DNA from: Sinonovacula constricta
Lineage: Eukaryota; Mollusca; Bivalvia; Cardiida; Solecurtidae
NCBI GenBank assembly: GCA_007844125.1
Contig: CM017559.1
Span: 37,314,326 to 37,378,325 of the forward strand
Reading direction: 5' to 3'
Length of the DNA: 64,000 nt
Shown here: piece after piece, positions 46,836-58,368 of the stretch
How positions within the stretch are numbered: position 1 is the stretch's first letter
How the letters are laid out: every line of letters begins with the position of its first letter
The notes under the pieces: generated by a model
Told to the model about the DNA's origin: nothing
Seen by the model: the letters and a program-made list of their open reading frames with translations, nothing else
Database searches by the model: none
Program-made: the position numbers and the translations under genes

Positions 46836-46979
46836 TTTGATTTGCTTTGGGAACGGTTTAAATGGAAGAAATCCAGCAGACAAGCACCTATAAATTATTT
46901 CATCAATATCGAACCAATCAGTGATTTGTTTTTGTCTGGCATGTACAAAGGACGTGTTCGGAGATATACTGAGTTGTAA
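46836..46979 (+). CDS. Candidate alternative last exon (short tail)
   Basis: A strong acceptor (pyrimidine tract then TTTTCAG) opens a phase-0 frame of 47 codons ending in TAA at 46977-46979. It starts F-D-L-L-W-E-R-F-K-W-K-K-S-S and ends with a basic, tyrosine-containing tail (G-R-V-R-R-Y-T-E-L). The composition looks protein-like, but there is no convincing internal donor, so if used it would be a terminal exon. Both 42977 and 46288 leave in phase 0 and could splice to it, giving a membrane receptor with a short tail and no kinase, comparable in principle with truncated Trk isoforms. An open frame of this length can also arise by chance, and no polyadenylation signal is obvious close by. 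Confidence 0.3.
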   Translation, partial: FDLLWERFKWKKSSRQAPINYFINIEPISDLFLSGMYKGRVRRYTEL

Positions 46980-48741
46980 AGCTTAAATCGGCAGCAATAT
47001 TTGCATGTACTTCCGGCCAATGGTTGACAGTGGACAAATAATAATATGTTGCCGACACGGAATGTGTATTAAGTAATGCCTACAGTCTGAAAGTTCCATA
47101 ATTTGGGGTTGATCGTGAATATCCACAAGATAAAGCAAGTGTACGAAAACATCTTGACACATGCGAGCAAGAAAGGGACACTCGAGTGAAAAGGACGACA
47201 GTTCAAATCCGGTACCCTGCCTAACTGTTGATAGAGGGTAGAATAATAGCAGACATGTTTCCCGACTGGTTCTCACTAATGAATGAGGAACGGTGCTAGA
47301 TGTGTCAGGCACGCAACGAACCGGCCATCAGCAAATATGCGACATTTACTCCGGAGACTCTGACAGTGACAACCAATCATCGTTTAAAGCTCACATAACA
47401 AATCAAAGCGCCGAAAAGCGCGGTTTTTGGTGATGTAAGTTTAACCCTAAAGATGTGCAAACAATGGTCAATATTATTCCGTGGTAAATCTGATTCACAA
47501 CGCATTGGAAAGCAGACAAGTCTTCAGCTGCAAAAACACCTCTTCTAAATATATAGATAACACATTGGGACACAAGTTACAACACAGTCAGTAACATCCG
47601 ATAATAGAAACTATTAAATTAAAGTTATACAACAGTTTTTATGATTAGGTCTTAAATAATTGCTAATAAATGCAGCCGGTGGACAATAGCAGTCAATAAC
47701 ACGATGTCGGAGGTGTTCCGTGAGACACTTTTCAGAGAAAGAACCAAGTATTTCCGTCTTTTAAATACGGTAGCTTGGAAAAATAAAGTGTAGCTAACAA
47801 TTATAAAAAGTAGCATTAAACAAAAGAAACCGAGTATACCGATTTTAGAAAGGCTGCTTGTAAATACAGATGTAGCAGAGAACAAGGAAAACACACAAAG
47901 TAGCAAAAATACTCCACTTTTAATCAGAGTTATGGTTCGTTACTGTCAAATATTTATGTAATTTATCAACAGAGTAAGAGAGTGTTTTGTTCCTATGATA
48001 GTCACCTCCTTGTTCAAAGCGCATGCTCTCTATGGATGCCTCACATCCTGGCTCTTTCTTGTACATAACCTGGAACAGAACCGCATAAGGCCCCGTGCGG
48101 GATATCGCTAGTATCTCGGCCTAGTAGAACTTATAAGAGTTCGCCCCTCTGTTTCGACCCTTTCCTTTAATCACTGGGTGATGTTCCTGCGCGGATTTGT
48201 TCATTCATAAACGCGTATTTCACGTAAACCTGCATTAAACAATATAATGCCTTGAACTTCTAGTATTCACAATATTTATGTTAACATTTGAAGCATACAG
48301 GTCTGTACACAACGCGTCTAGTCTCCTTTGATATACAAATGTGTTCCTTTACACGCACTACTTCTCTCCTGGCATTGCGACTGACAGCGAGTAGTCAAGG
48401 TCACGTTGAGTCAATTCTCCATGCTTCCAAAATTCAAGCTTGCTCAAAACTCTGAGCAGCACGTGCACATGCTCATGGAATATACCGACAGGAAACAAGT
48501 GAGCAAGGGGCAAGGACCACGGGCCACAAATACAACGTAAAGTAAGGTACCGTGGGCAGGGTTCGCCTTTTATGGAGTCACGTAATTCCAAGGCGAAAGA
48601 AAGTGTTGCCTGATGCAACGGTGCGCGACGAAGAGCTCTCCGGTCCCCCACTTCGATCGAGGTCTGGCAACTCAGGTGTATGAAGGTCGCACATGGAAGG
48701 TGGACTTTATTAACCGTGTTGTGAAACGAAGCAGAATCGGG
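46980..48741. other. Intronic, nothing recognised
   Basis: Short minus-strand frames (46983-47312, 47652-47906) show no domain. The second has a hydrophobic stretch but no other support. The minus-strand frame from 48358 extends into the 20-bp array and is not called. Confidence 0.45.
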
Positions 48742-49171
48742 ATGTTGGTGCGGACCGGGAGATGTTGGTGCAGACCGGGAGATGTTGGTGCAGACCGGGA
48801 GGATGTTGGTGCAGACCGGGAGATGTTGGCAGACCGGGAGATGTTGGTGCGGACCGGGAAATGTTGGTGCAGACCGGGAGGATGTTGGTGCAGACCGGGA
48901 GATGTTGGTGCGGACCGGGAGGATGTTGGTGCGGACGGGAGATGTTGGTGCGGAGCGGGAGGATGTTGGTGCAGACCGGGAGATGTTGGTGCGGACCGGA
49001 AGGATGTTGGTGCGGACCGGGAGATGTTGGTGCGGAGCGGGAGGATGTTGGTGCAGACCGGGAGATGTTGGTGCGGACCGGAAGGATGTTGGTGCAGACC
49101 GGGAGGATGTTGGTGCGGATCGGGAGGATGTTGGTGCGGACCGGGAGATGTTGGTGCGGACCGGGAGATGA
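48742..49171 (+). repeat. 20/21-bp GC-rich minisatellite
   Basis: About 21 copies of GATGTTGGTGCGGACCGGGA with A/G variation (GCAGACC/GCGGACC) and an optional extra G making 21 bp. It is much richer in G and C than its surroundings. Frames on both strands are open through it because of the mixed 20/21 spacing. Confidence 0.95.
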
Positions 49172-49782
49172 AGGCGAGCGCGGAGCAACAGAAACGGTCT
49201 ATCTGTAGGGCGGCTCTAGGGACAGTAGACACGTGCTGTTTGCCATCTGAACGTAGAAGGCTTAGTCAAATAACATTGAGTAAACTGGAGTCGAATGAGG
49301 TGAACAAACTGTTCAAAATGCATGACATTATTTTACTATGTGCGGCCTGGAGAAATATTTATTTCAATACAAAAAGAAGGGATTCAAGAGTGTTTTACCT
49401 AATCACGTAAATAAACACCAGAGGACACGTCGGGATCGAGGGGACTGTATCATCTATATAGCTGACAGTGTTTATATCTGGATGATACTGTTGTTAAAAC
49501 TTTTAATGACTATATAATAAAACTTAAAGGTATACAGATGGGGACGAATGATAATGGGGATACACGTTTCTTTATTTCAATGTACCTACTTGAAGTAGTC
49601 GTAAAGTCCCTTTTTAATAAAATGTTTTTGATTTGTAATTGGAAGAAATTATTACAAATAGCAAAAGTACAAACAGCTATATTTCGAACATAATCATTGC
49701 TTTTTCGAAAGATGGCGATATTGAACGTTAAAATTATATAATTAATAATGTCAAACTGACAATAGAGAATTTTATGAACGTT
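49172..49782. other. Intronic, nothing recognised
   Basis: Unique-looking spacer between the 20/21-bp and 30-bp arrays. Confidence 0.5.
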
Positions 49783-52461
49783 TGTGTTATATGTGTAATG
49801 TAGTAGAAACCAACTATAATAATGTGGAATGTAGTAGAAACCATCTGTAATATGTGTAATGTAGTAGAACCATCTGTAATATGTGAAATGGTGTAGAAAC
49901 CATCTGTAATATGTGTTATGTAGTAGAAACCATCTGTAATATGTGTAATGTAGTAGAAACCATCTGTAATATGTGTAATGTAGTAGAAACCATCTGTAAT
50001 ATGTGTAATGTAATAGAAACCATCTGTAATATGTGTAATGTAATAGAAACCATCTGTAAAATGTGTAATGATGTAAAAACCATCTGTAATATGTGTTATG
50101 TAGTAGAAACCATCTGTAATATGTGTAATGTAATAGAAACCATCTGTAATATGTGTAATGTAGTAGAAACCACCTGTAATATGTGTAATGGTGTAGAAAC
50201 CATCTGTAATATGTGTAATGATGTTAAAACCATCTGTAATATGTGTAATGATGTAAAAACCATCTGTAATATGTGGAATGTAGTAGAAACCATCTGTAAT
50301 ATGTGTAATGTAGTAGAAACCATCTGTAATATGTGTAATGGTGTAGAAACCATCTGTAATATGTGTAATGATGTTAAAACCATCTGTAATATGTGTAATG
50401 ATGTAAAAACCATCTGTAATATGTGGAATGTAGTAGAAACCATCTGTAATATGTGGAATGTAGTAGAAACCATCTGTAATACGTGTAATGTAGTAGAAAC
50501 CATCTGTAATATGTGTTATGTAGTAGAAACCATCTGTAATATGTGTAATGTAGTAGAAACCATCTGTAATATGTGTAATGATGTAGAAACCATCTGTAAA
50601 ATGTGTTATGTAGTAGAAACCATCTGTAAAATGTGTTATGTAGTAGAAACCAACTGTAATATGTGTAATGTAGTAGAAACCATCTGTAATATGTGGAATG
50701 GTGTAGAAACCATCTGTAAAATGTGTTATGTAGTAGAAACCATCTGTAATATGTGTAATGGTGTAGAAACCATCTGTAAAATGTGTTATGTAGTAGAAAC
50801 CATCTATAATATGTGTAATGTAGTAGAAACCAACTGTAATATGTGTAATGTAGTAGAAACCAACTGTAATATGTGTAATGATGTAGAAACCATCTGTAAA
50901 ATGTGTTATGTAGTAGAAACCATCTGTAAAATGTGTAATGTAGTAGAAACCAACTGTAATATGTGTAATGTAGTAGAAACCATCTGTAATATGTGGAATG
51001 GTGTAGAAACCATCTGTAAAATGTGTTATGTAGTAGAAACCATCTGTAAAATGTGTAATGTAGTAGAAACCAACTGTAATATGTGTAATGATGTAGAAAC
51101 CATCTGTAATATGTGGAATGGTGTAGAAACCATCTGTAATATGTGTAATGATGTAGAAACCATCTGTAAAATGTGTAATGTAGTAGAAACCAACTGTAAT
51201 ATGTGTAATGATGTAGAAACCATCTGTAAAATGTGTTATGTAGTAGAAACCATCTGTAAAATGTGTAATGTAGTAGAAACCAACTGTAATATGTGTAATG
51301 ATGTAGAAACCATCTGTAATATGTGGAATGGTGTAGAAACCATCTGTAATATGTGTTATGTAGTAGAAACCATCTATAATATGTGTAATGTAGTAGAAAC
51401 CAACTGTAATATGTGTAATGTAGTAGAAACCATCTGTAATATTTGTAATGGTGTAGAAACCATCTGTAATATGTGTTATGTAGTAGAAACCATCTGTAAT
51501 ATGTGTAATGTAATAGAAACCATCTGTAATATGTGTAATGGTGTAGAAACCATCTGTAAAATGTGTAATGTAGTAGAAACCATCTGTAATATGTGTAATG
51601 GTGTAGAAACCATCTGTAATATGTGGAATGGTGTAGAAACCATCTATAAAATGTGTTATGTAGTAGAAACCATCTGTAATATGTGTAATGTAGTAGAAAC
51701 CATCTGTAATATGTGTAATGGTGTAGAAACCATCTGTAATATGTGGAATGGTGTAGAAACCATCTGTAAAATGTGTTATGTAGTAGAAACCATCTGTAAA
51801 ATGTGTAATGTAGTAGAAACCAACTGTAATATGTGTAATGATGTAGAAACCATCTGTAATATGTGGAATGGTGTAGAAACCATCTGTAATATGTGTAATG
51901 ATGTAGAAACCATCTGTAAAATGTGTAATGTAGTAGAAACCAACTGTAATATGTGTAATGATGTAGAAACCATCTGTAAAATGTGTTATGTAGTAGAAAC
52001 CATCTGTAAAATGTGTAATGTAGTAGAAACCAACTGTAATATGTGTAATGATGTAGAAACCATCTGTAAAATGTGTAATGTAGTAGAAACCATCTATAAT
52101 ATGTGTAATGTAGTAGAAACCAACTGTAATATGTGTAATGTAGTAGAAACCATCTGTAATATTTGTAATGGTGTAGAAACCATCTGTAATATGTGTTATG
52201 TAGTAGAAACCATCTGTAATATTTGTAATGGTGTAGAAACCATCTGTAATATGTGTTATGTAGTAGAAACCATCTGTAATATGTGTTATGTAGTAGAAAC
52301 CATCTGTAATACGTGTAATGTAGTAGAAACCATCTGTAATATGTGTTATGTAGTAGAAACCATCTGTAATATGTGGAATGTAGTAGAAACCATCTGTAAT
52401 ATGTGTAATGGTGTAGAAACCATCTGTAATATGTGTAATGATGTAAAAACCATCTGTAAAA
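49783..52461. repeat. 30-bp minisatellite, about 89 units
   Basis: Unit GTAGTAGAAACCATCTGTAA followed by TATGTGTAAT, with a small set of recurring variants (AACTGTAAT, GGTGTAG, GATGTAG, TGTAAAATG, TGTGTTATG). Exactly 30 bp, hence open on both strands for 700-930 codons as a 10-residue repeat. The variant order at about 51.03-51.22 kb is repeated exactly 750 bp later (51.78-51.97 kb), a 25-unit duplication. Despite the 930-codon frame on the minus strand I see no gene: there is no initiation context or non-repeat domain. Confidence 0.97.
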
Positions 52462-52984
52462 GAAGAATAAAAAATAAAACAATAATCGAAGTGCACCGAA
52501 GTGCACCGAAAAAAGGTTGGTTTCATTATTCGTGTAGAGACAGAACAAATATATTTTATGATAATTTTAAGGAATTATAATTATATAATTATAAAGTAAT
52601 GTTAACAGACAAAATATGGCAAAATCTAGAAGACAGAATATAAAAGTTGTATAAGACACAAACAATATGTATATCACTCATAAGAATAAAAGAATAATGG
52701 AAAATGTGAAATTTTAAAATTGTTCCGCGTGGACACTCAAATACTACGTTACACAACGTATAATTCTAGACAAAATTCAAAACAATAGATAGTCCGATCT
52801 TACTATTGTTTTTCAAGCGAATAATGATAAACTGCTTTTTGAATGAAAAATATATTCATACTGAATTACACATTATGTTCTCATGTATGTTGATTGACAG
52901 ATTAAGCGCGTAGGACAGAAAAATAATGTTTATGTGGAATCACAAGCGGACTATAGTAAAGGTACGATTGATAACTAATTTGCT

Positions 52985-54860
52985 TTAAATACAGTAGTTT
53001 TATCTACTAATGAGCTATCAACTATTGCACTTTTCAAGAAGACCTACGATCTTGTTGTCCGAGATCTACCATGGTACAAGTTATAGATATGGCGTTTGAT
53101 GAAAAATACTAAACTTCATTAATATGCACGGTACATTAAAAACAGTAGTTCGGACAAAAAGAATATTGAGCGACAGCTACTCAAATGCGTATGGGTCGGT
53201 TAGTGGGGAGTGTTTGTCATCTTTTCTTTTTTCAATGTATGAAAACGATCTTGAAGAAACACTGGTATTATAAGGATTTGAAGGAATCAATATTGAAATG
53301 TTTAAACTCTCCATTCTTTTATACGCCATAGTGATGGTTTCCGAAATTAAAAAAGGATTGCAGAATGATCGACATTCTATGCGAATACCATTTAAGATTA
53401 AAACTGACTGTCAATGTTAGCAAAAGTAAAATGGTGATATTTAAAAAGGGTGACACTTTACCGAATGTTAGTTTTCCATACCACGATGATGAATTCAAGA
53501 TAGTATCTAAGTATAGCTACTTGGGCGTTACGTTGTCGTCAGGCGGAAGTTTCTCGCACAATTGCGATGTAATAGCCAGCCAAGCTTTAAAGGGGATATT
53601 CAAAACGAACCAATATTACGTAATTCTGCGGATATTTAAAGGTAGTATTCGAAAGTTTATATCAAATTCATGTAACAATACCGTACCATTGCTTTGTGGA
53701 ATTATGGCATACTTTCTATCTAAACTCATACTTTAGTATAGGTAAAGAAAGTTTTGAACACCGAATTTTATTGTTAAACAGTACAAATCGCTATCAAAAC
53801 ACGCTAAAAGTTTAATCATTCCAAATGTATAAATAATCACGATAGTGATCTCTGCTAAAAATAGATATCGACGTCAGAGCGGGTTACCCGGATGACGGTA
53901 CAACGTAATCTCAAAAGTGGTTTTCGTTCTTTAACATAGCTATCTTTGCAACGTGGCTCCGATAGGAAATACCTGTTTGCAATAAGGAATGTGGGTTTAT
54001 GTTTCACTGTTCACGTTGATCTAGGGCATTAATAAGCAGCATTTTGCAGAATCTTTTCAGGATACAATGACATCTTGGTTGTTTGAGAAAATATATTTTG
54101 GTCAAAACTGTCGGATACCACATTTAAAGTAAACTATCGACTGGAGCTTTTGATAAGATGATTACAACTACACTTAATTACAGAGCTGTGATTAATATCA
54201 GAGCTCCCCAATTTGCGCGTATTCATTAAAATCTTTGTAAGCTAATACTTCGAACAAAATTGCGAACACAAAACGACATCGTGAGTTACTAACACATAGG
54301 GAGACTGTATCTACAACAACAATAGCGGATTTGACATGATACGATACTGGCTTAAAATTGTTCACTGCATGGATTAAATACAAGAGACACGCCTAAGAAA
54401 TATTACTATTACACATTGAATCATTTCCAAACAAAATACATGGGAGGCCATTATTAAACCGATTTTAGACAAGTTAGGTTTTAGTCATGTTTTGTTTTAT
54501 GTGCTAGTAAAGCAAAGAGCAAATAACTGTTATCAGCATGCGTGATACGCAAACATCAGTGTATCACCAAGAGCAAATACATTCAAGCAATTTTATGTCT
54601 TTTAGCTTTAAAGCCTACTTAGACAAAATAGAAGTGGGTAAATTTAGAATTGCTCTCACAATATTAAGTAGAAACCGATCGATGGCATAAACCAAATCCT
54701 GTACCACTAAATGAAAGGAAATGTGAACACTGCAACGTCCTTTACGATGAATTTCATTTTCTGTTGGAATGTACGTTGTACGCCTCACTTAAACAGCAGC
54801 AAATAAAACCGTATTGCTGGAGACGATCCAACATGTTCATTGAGCTACTCAAGCCCGACA
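52985..54860 (+). mobile_element. Decayed LINE, reverse transcriptase and C-terminal end
   Basis: Near 53200-53250 the + strand reads S-P-F-L-F-S-M-Y-E-N-D-L-E-E, the segment before a LINE reverse transcriptase active site. Near 53325 the L-L-Y-A-D-D position is altered to L-L-Y-A-I. 53365-53736 continues with L-T-V-N-V-S-K-S-K-M-V-I-F and Y-S-Y-L-G-V-T-L-S-S-G-G-S-F, the thumb-proximal motifs. At 54670-54830 a frame gives R-K-C-E-H-C-N, then D-E-F-H-F-L-L-E-C-T-L-Y, the Cys/His-rich C-terminus typical of many LINE open reading frame 2 proteins. Multiple stops and frameshifts: non-functional, 5' truncated. The clade cannot be fixed by eye. Confidence 0.78.
53365..53736 (+). pseudogene. LINE reverse transcriptase fragment
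   Basis: The longest intact piece (123 codons) of the LINE. It carries the V-N-x-x-K-(S/T)-K and Y-L-G-V motifs that follow the active site in non-LTR reverse transcriptases. The last third (after G-I-F-K-T-N) drifts away from the family, consistent with a further frameshift. Confidence 0.8.
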
Positions 54861-56134
54861 ATAAGACAACTATAACATAACAAGCGATTCACATATTCAT
54901 CATTTCTTTTGAGATTAGAACAGTAATGTTGTCATGATCATGCATGATGTGCTGTTTTTAAATTTTTGTGGTGTATAGATATGCATGGAGTTTACATAAC
55001 TTGTATCCTATATATGTCAAAACACAGGCTGCAGCCTATTCTATTTACATTAAATTATAATCTTATAATGTACGAGAATATTGTGAAACCATTCAGCACA
55101 GTGACGAAGCTTTCCGTGTTTAACATGATTAAACTATTATCACTCTTATTCAACAAATTTTCATGACAAATGAAAATGCAGTTTCGAGTATGCGAGTATG
55201 TGTATATAAATACAAAACATCTACACTATACGTGCGTACGTGCACGGGTGTGCGTTTGTGTGTCGGCGTGTGTGCTCGTGATAACAAGACTGCCCCTTAT
55301 TCTATTTTCGATCCCAAATATTTACTATTATATATTTGGCTACAACCCACGTACAATAGTCGTTATTTAAAGTATATATTAAAACAACACTGATACTGGA
55401 ATAATTTCATATTGAAATTAATAGATTTCAATCATCCTTGACAACAAAATAACTTATATCCAGTACGTACAAGTGACTACTATAGATTTATTTGGACATG
55501 TTATCAATTATTCTAGCATCATGTTATATGCTGTATGTTATCACATCTTACTATTTTAATGTTGTCCAACATCCATTGACCATGATGAATATCTTGATAT
55601 TATTACATATTAACTGTATGGGTCAGAGGCTATGACTATTACAACAACTATCTAGCTATCTTTATAATTGCGCCACTTTTTTATTTTCCAGACTGACAGA
55701 CAACACAATCTTCGCAAGGACAACTCGTTCACATATATTCTATTGATCACTTGGAATATTTAATTCCATTATTCATTGAGCTTTAAACGTTTCGATTTAT
55801 TGAACAGGTCAAATAAAAATGCAAACTTAATGATCTATAATCGTGTCGCTTTAACCAGAACGTAGGTAACGCTGTGCAAAGTAAGTGACAGGTAAAATTA
55901 CAAAGTGATATATTTCCTTTTCCCACATTTTGCTTTGACCAAGTTAAAATACATCAATGCATTACAAATTATTATTCCAATTGGCATATTTAAGCCGTTT
56001 TAATTTGTTCTATCACACATTATTTGATGTTCACACTTAAATGGACGTGTTCGCACAAATCAGTTTAATCATTGACAATTTTTTATGTTTAAACTTAACT
56101 ACAGTCAATATGTTAATAAATGACCCTGTTATAG
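54861..56134. other. Intronic, nothing recognised
   Basis: AT-rich; a mixed TG/CG-rich patch at 55225-55280 (TGTGCGTTTGTGTGTCGGCG) is the only local feature. No exon that would supply a juxtamembrane segment is evident directly before the first kinase exon. Confidence 0.45.
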
Positions 56135-56279
56135 GACGACCTTCTAGACGTATCCAATACGGGACGATTGCGACTCAAGCGAGTTCTTGGTGAAGGAGCG
56201 TTCGGTGACGTATATGAGGGTGAGACGTCATACGACGAAGGCAAGACGTGGGTTAAGGTCGCCGTGAAGAGGCATAGAG
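56135..56279 (+). CDS. Kinase exon 1: glycine loop and beta-3 lysine
   Basis: Acceptor GTTATAG, donor GAG|GTAGAA, 145 bp, phase 0 in, phase 1 out. It begins DDLLDVSNTGRLRLKRVLGE and continues with G-A-F-G-D-V-Y-E-G: a canonical G-x-G-x-x-G ATP-binding loop, here G-E-G-A-F-G, at residues 19-24. About 20 residues on comes V-K-V-A-V-K, whose last Lys is the ATP-orienting beta-3 lysine. Loop and spacing match animal receptor tyrosine kinases of the FGFR/VEGFR/Ret-like type. The donor is not ideal after +3, but the next exon matches it in phase and domain order. Confidence 0.88.
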
Positions 56280-56995
56280 GTAGAAAACTGACATTTGATA
56301 AAGTAATTTTTAATCTAGGTGTTTTCTCTGGATGGGGATATCCTTCAATATTCAAATTCCTTACTTTTTAATTTCCAAAACTAAAATTTCATTATAAAAT
56401 GTTAAAAAGTAAAATGTAATACCGTTCTAATTAAATACCGGCAACTATGTTTTAATTACAAGTTCATCCAAACGTTCGTTATATCAACATGTTCAATTTA
56501 ATTTAAGTCGTGAAGTTCTGTTCCTCGTACATACCAGTTAAATAAATATGTTTGCCTTATAATATCATACTTAAACCATTTAAAAAATGCAAGATATTCA
56601 CAATCAATTACACTTGCATTAATTGACTGCTGACAATGTGCGATTTTCCTTTGGAACATTGTTATATCTACCTAGTTCAATATTTAGTCTGTGATTTGAA
56701 AGGCGAAACTTTGACATAGCAATTCTATATTTTAACTGAATGTCAATAGTCAAATACTTATCAACAGTAAGTAGGCTTTTAAAATTATTATAATGATAAC
56801 ATCTACTAGAAGTTTCAATAGCTGTTTGCCAGTCTAGTGTACAATGGTTAACAACTCTATGTTTAAACATTCTGATAAAAGCATTTACATCGCCAACATC
56901 CTGACTAATCCATATAAAACTGAATCCATATTTGTACAAAAGTGCTTTAATCTTTGTTGCCCAGCAGTTTCTACCAGCATCATCAAGGGATCAAC
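56280..56995. other. Intronic, nothing recognised
   Basis: AT-rich start of the intron after kinase exon 1. A minus-strand frame at 56619-56939 (106 codons) has no domain. Confidence 0.45.
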
Positions 56996-57190
56996 TGTTA
57001 TATCGATGACGTTACATTATCCCATTCAACTGTTATATCGATGACGTTACATTATCCCATTCAAGTGTTATATCGATGACGTTACATTATCCCATTCAAG
57101 TGTTATATCGATGACGTTACATTATCCCATTCAAGTGTTATATCGATGACGTTACATTATCCCATTCAAGTGTTATATCGATGACGTCTG
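56996..57190 (+). repeat. 35-bp minisatellite, about 5.5 units
   Basis: Near-identical copies of a 35-bp unit starting TGTTATATCGATGACGTTAC and ending ATTATCCCATTCAAG. Each copy contains ATCGATGACGT. Only the first copy differs (CAACTG for CAAGTG). Confidence 0.95.
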
Positions 57191-58368
57191 CAGTTATCCA
57201 CTAACGCCACTTTGCTTCTAAATGTTTTACATTACATTTTGTAACTTTCCAACTTTCCAACTTGTATATTAGTAATTCGTGACTAAAGAAATGTGACAGA
57301 AGGTTTTTTGAACTTTTAAATCGTTTGAGGGAGCGTAAATTAGTGATTCGTAACTTGAGAATCGTACATGTAACTTGTAAATTGTATGTGAGAAATGTAA
57401 GTTAGACGCTATACACACGCAAATATTTCTGCAAACAAATAACTTGTTTAAGCATACGTAGTGTTGAAATTTGCAAAGTAATAACTAAAACAAGGCATGC
57501 ATGTACTGGAAATCAGAAATAGTAATATAATAATTAGTCTATTGATGAATCTCTTCCACCGGTATCCAAGTCACTTTGAAATCCGGAATCTTCATTTGAA
57601 TCTGATAATGATCCACTAATTGTTTTGGCACAAGTTGTTTTTACAATGATATTTGAGTAGAACAGGGCGTGTCTTGTGGAAGAAGTGAATGGTGTTCACG
57701 TTAAAACATAACGTGATTTTAAACACATAATACAAAGCGGTTGTTTTGTTTCCATGAAAAAGTATGGACAAGTACATGAATCAATATTGTCATTACCAAT
57801 ATTATTTAAAAGGCAATATTTCGACTTGAACGTGTAGGATACATTTTCGTGTTTTTTTTATTTATATGATTATTTTCCATGCATCCGCAAAATGTATTTT
57901 TGTTATAACAGATAGCAACTTTACTTCTGTGGATATTTGTCGATTAAACTGTTTGTAACACTGAAGGTTCCACTGCAATGTATACAATAATGCCAACGCG
58001 AAATACAAAGATCACGTTTGCAGATCAGGAAAACTATCGCCAGAGAATACCGGTACTAGGCGAGGTCAAATGAAACAAATATTATTTATAAATCAGGTGT
58101 GTTGAAAGGATGCAATATTTTCCAAGAAAAACAAAAGAGAGGGCTGGTGTTAACTTGCAATCGAAGCAGTATACCATTCTAAGAAAGAGAGCTATTCGGT
58201 GGTGATTTTTTTTATTGACATGTCAAAGAAAATAGGAAGTCAGGTGAAGTTTGAGAAAACAGCGAATTATCTTTCACTTTTCCCTTTCAAGAGAATATCT
58301 TGACGTAAATTTATCTAGAAATTCAGAAAATCACACAAGGACACTTTATGTAAATAAATGTAACACTG
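57191..58368. other. Intronic; possible decayed coding scrap on the minus strand
   Basis: Read on the minus strand, 57538-57640 is open and acidic/Ser-rich (S-G-S-L-S-D-S-N-E-D-S-G-F-Q-S-D-L-D-T-G-G). It resembles the acidic N-terminal leader of some transposases but is too short to assign. Nothing else is seen. Confidence 0.3.

Noticed and set aside
48613..49410. Overlapping Cys/Trp-rich frames on + and Ser/Pro/His-rich frames on -
   Set aside because: Products of the 20/21-bp GC-rich array.
49734..52526. 930-codon minus-strand frame with a 10-residue T-D-G-F-Y repeat
   Set aside because: It is the 30-bp minisatellite; the opposite strand is open too, and units vary as DNA repeats rather than as codons under constraint.
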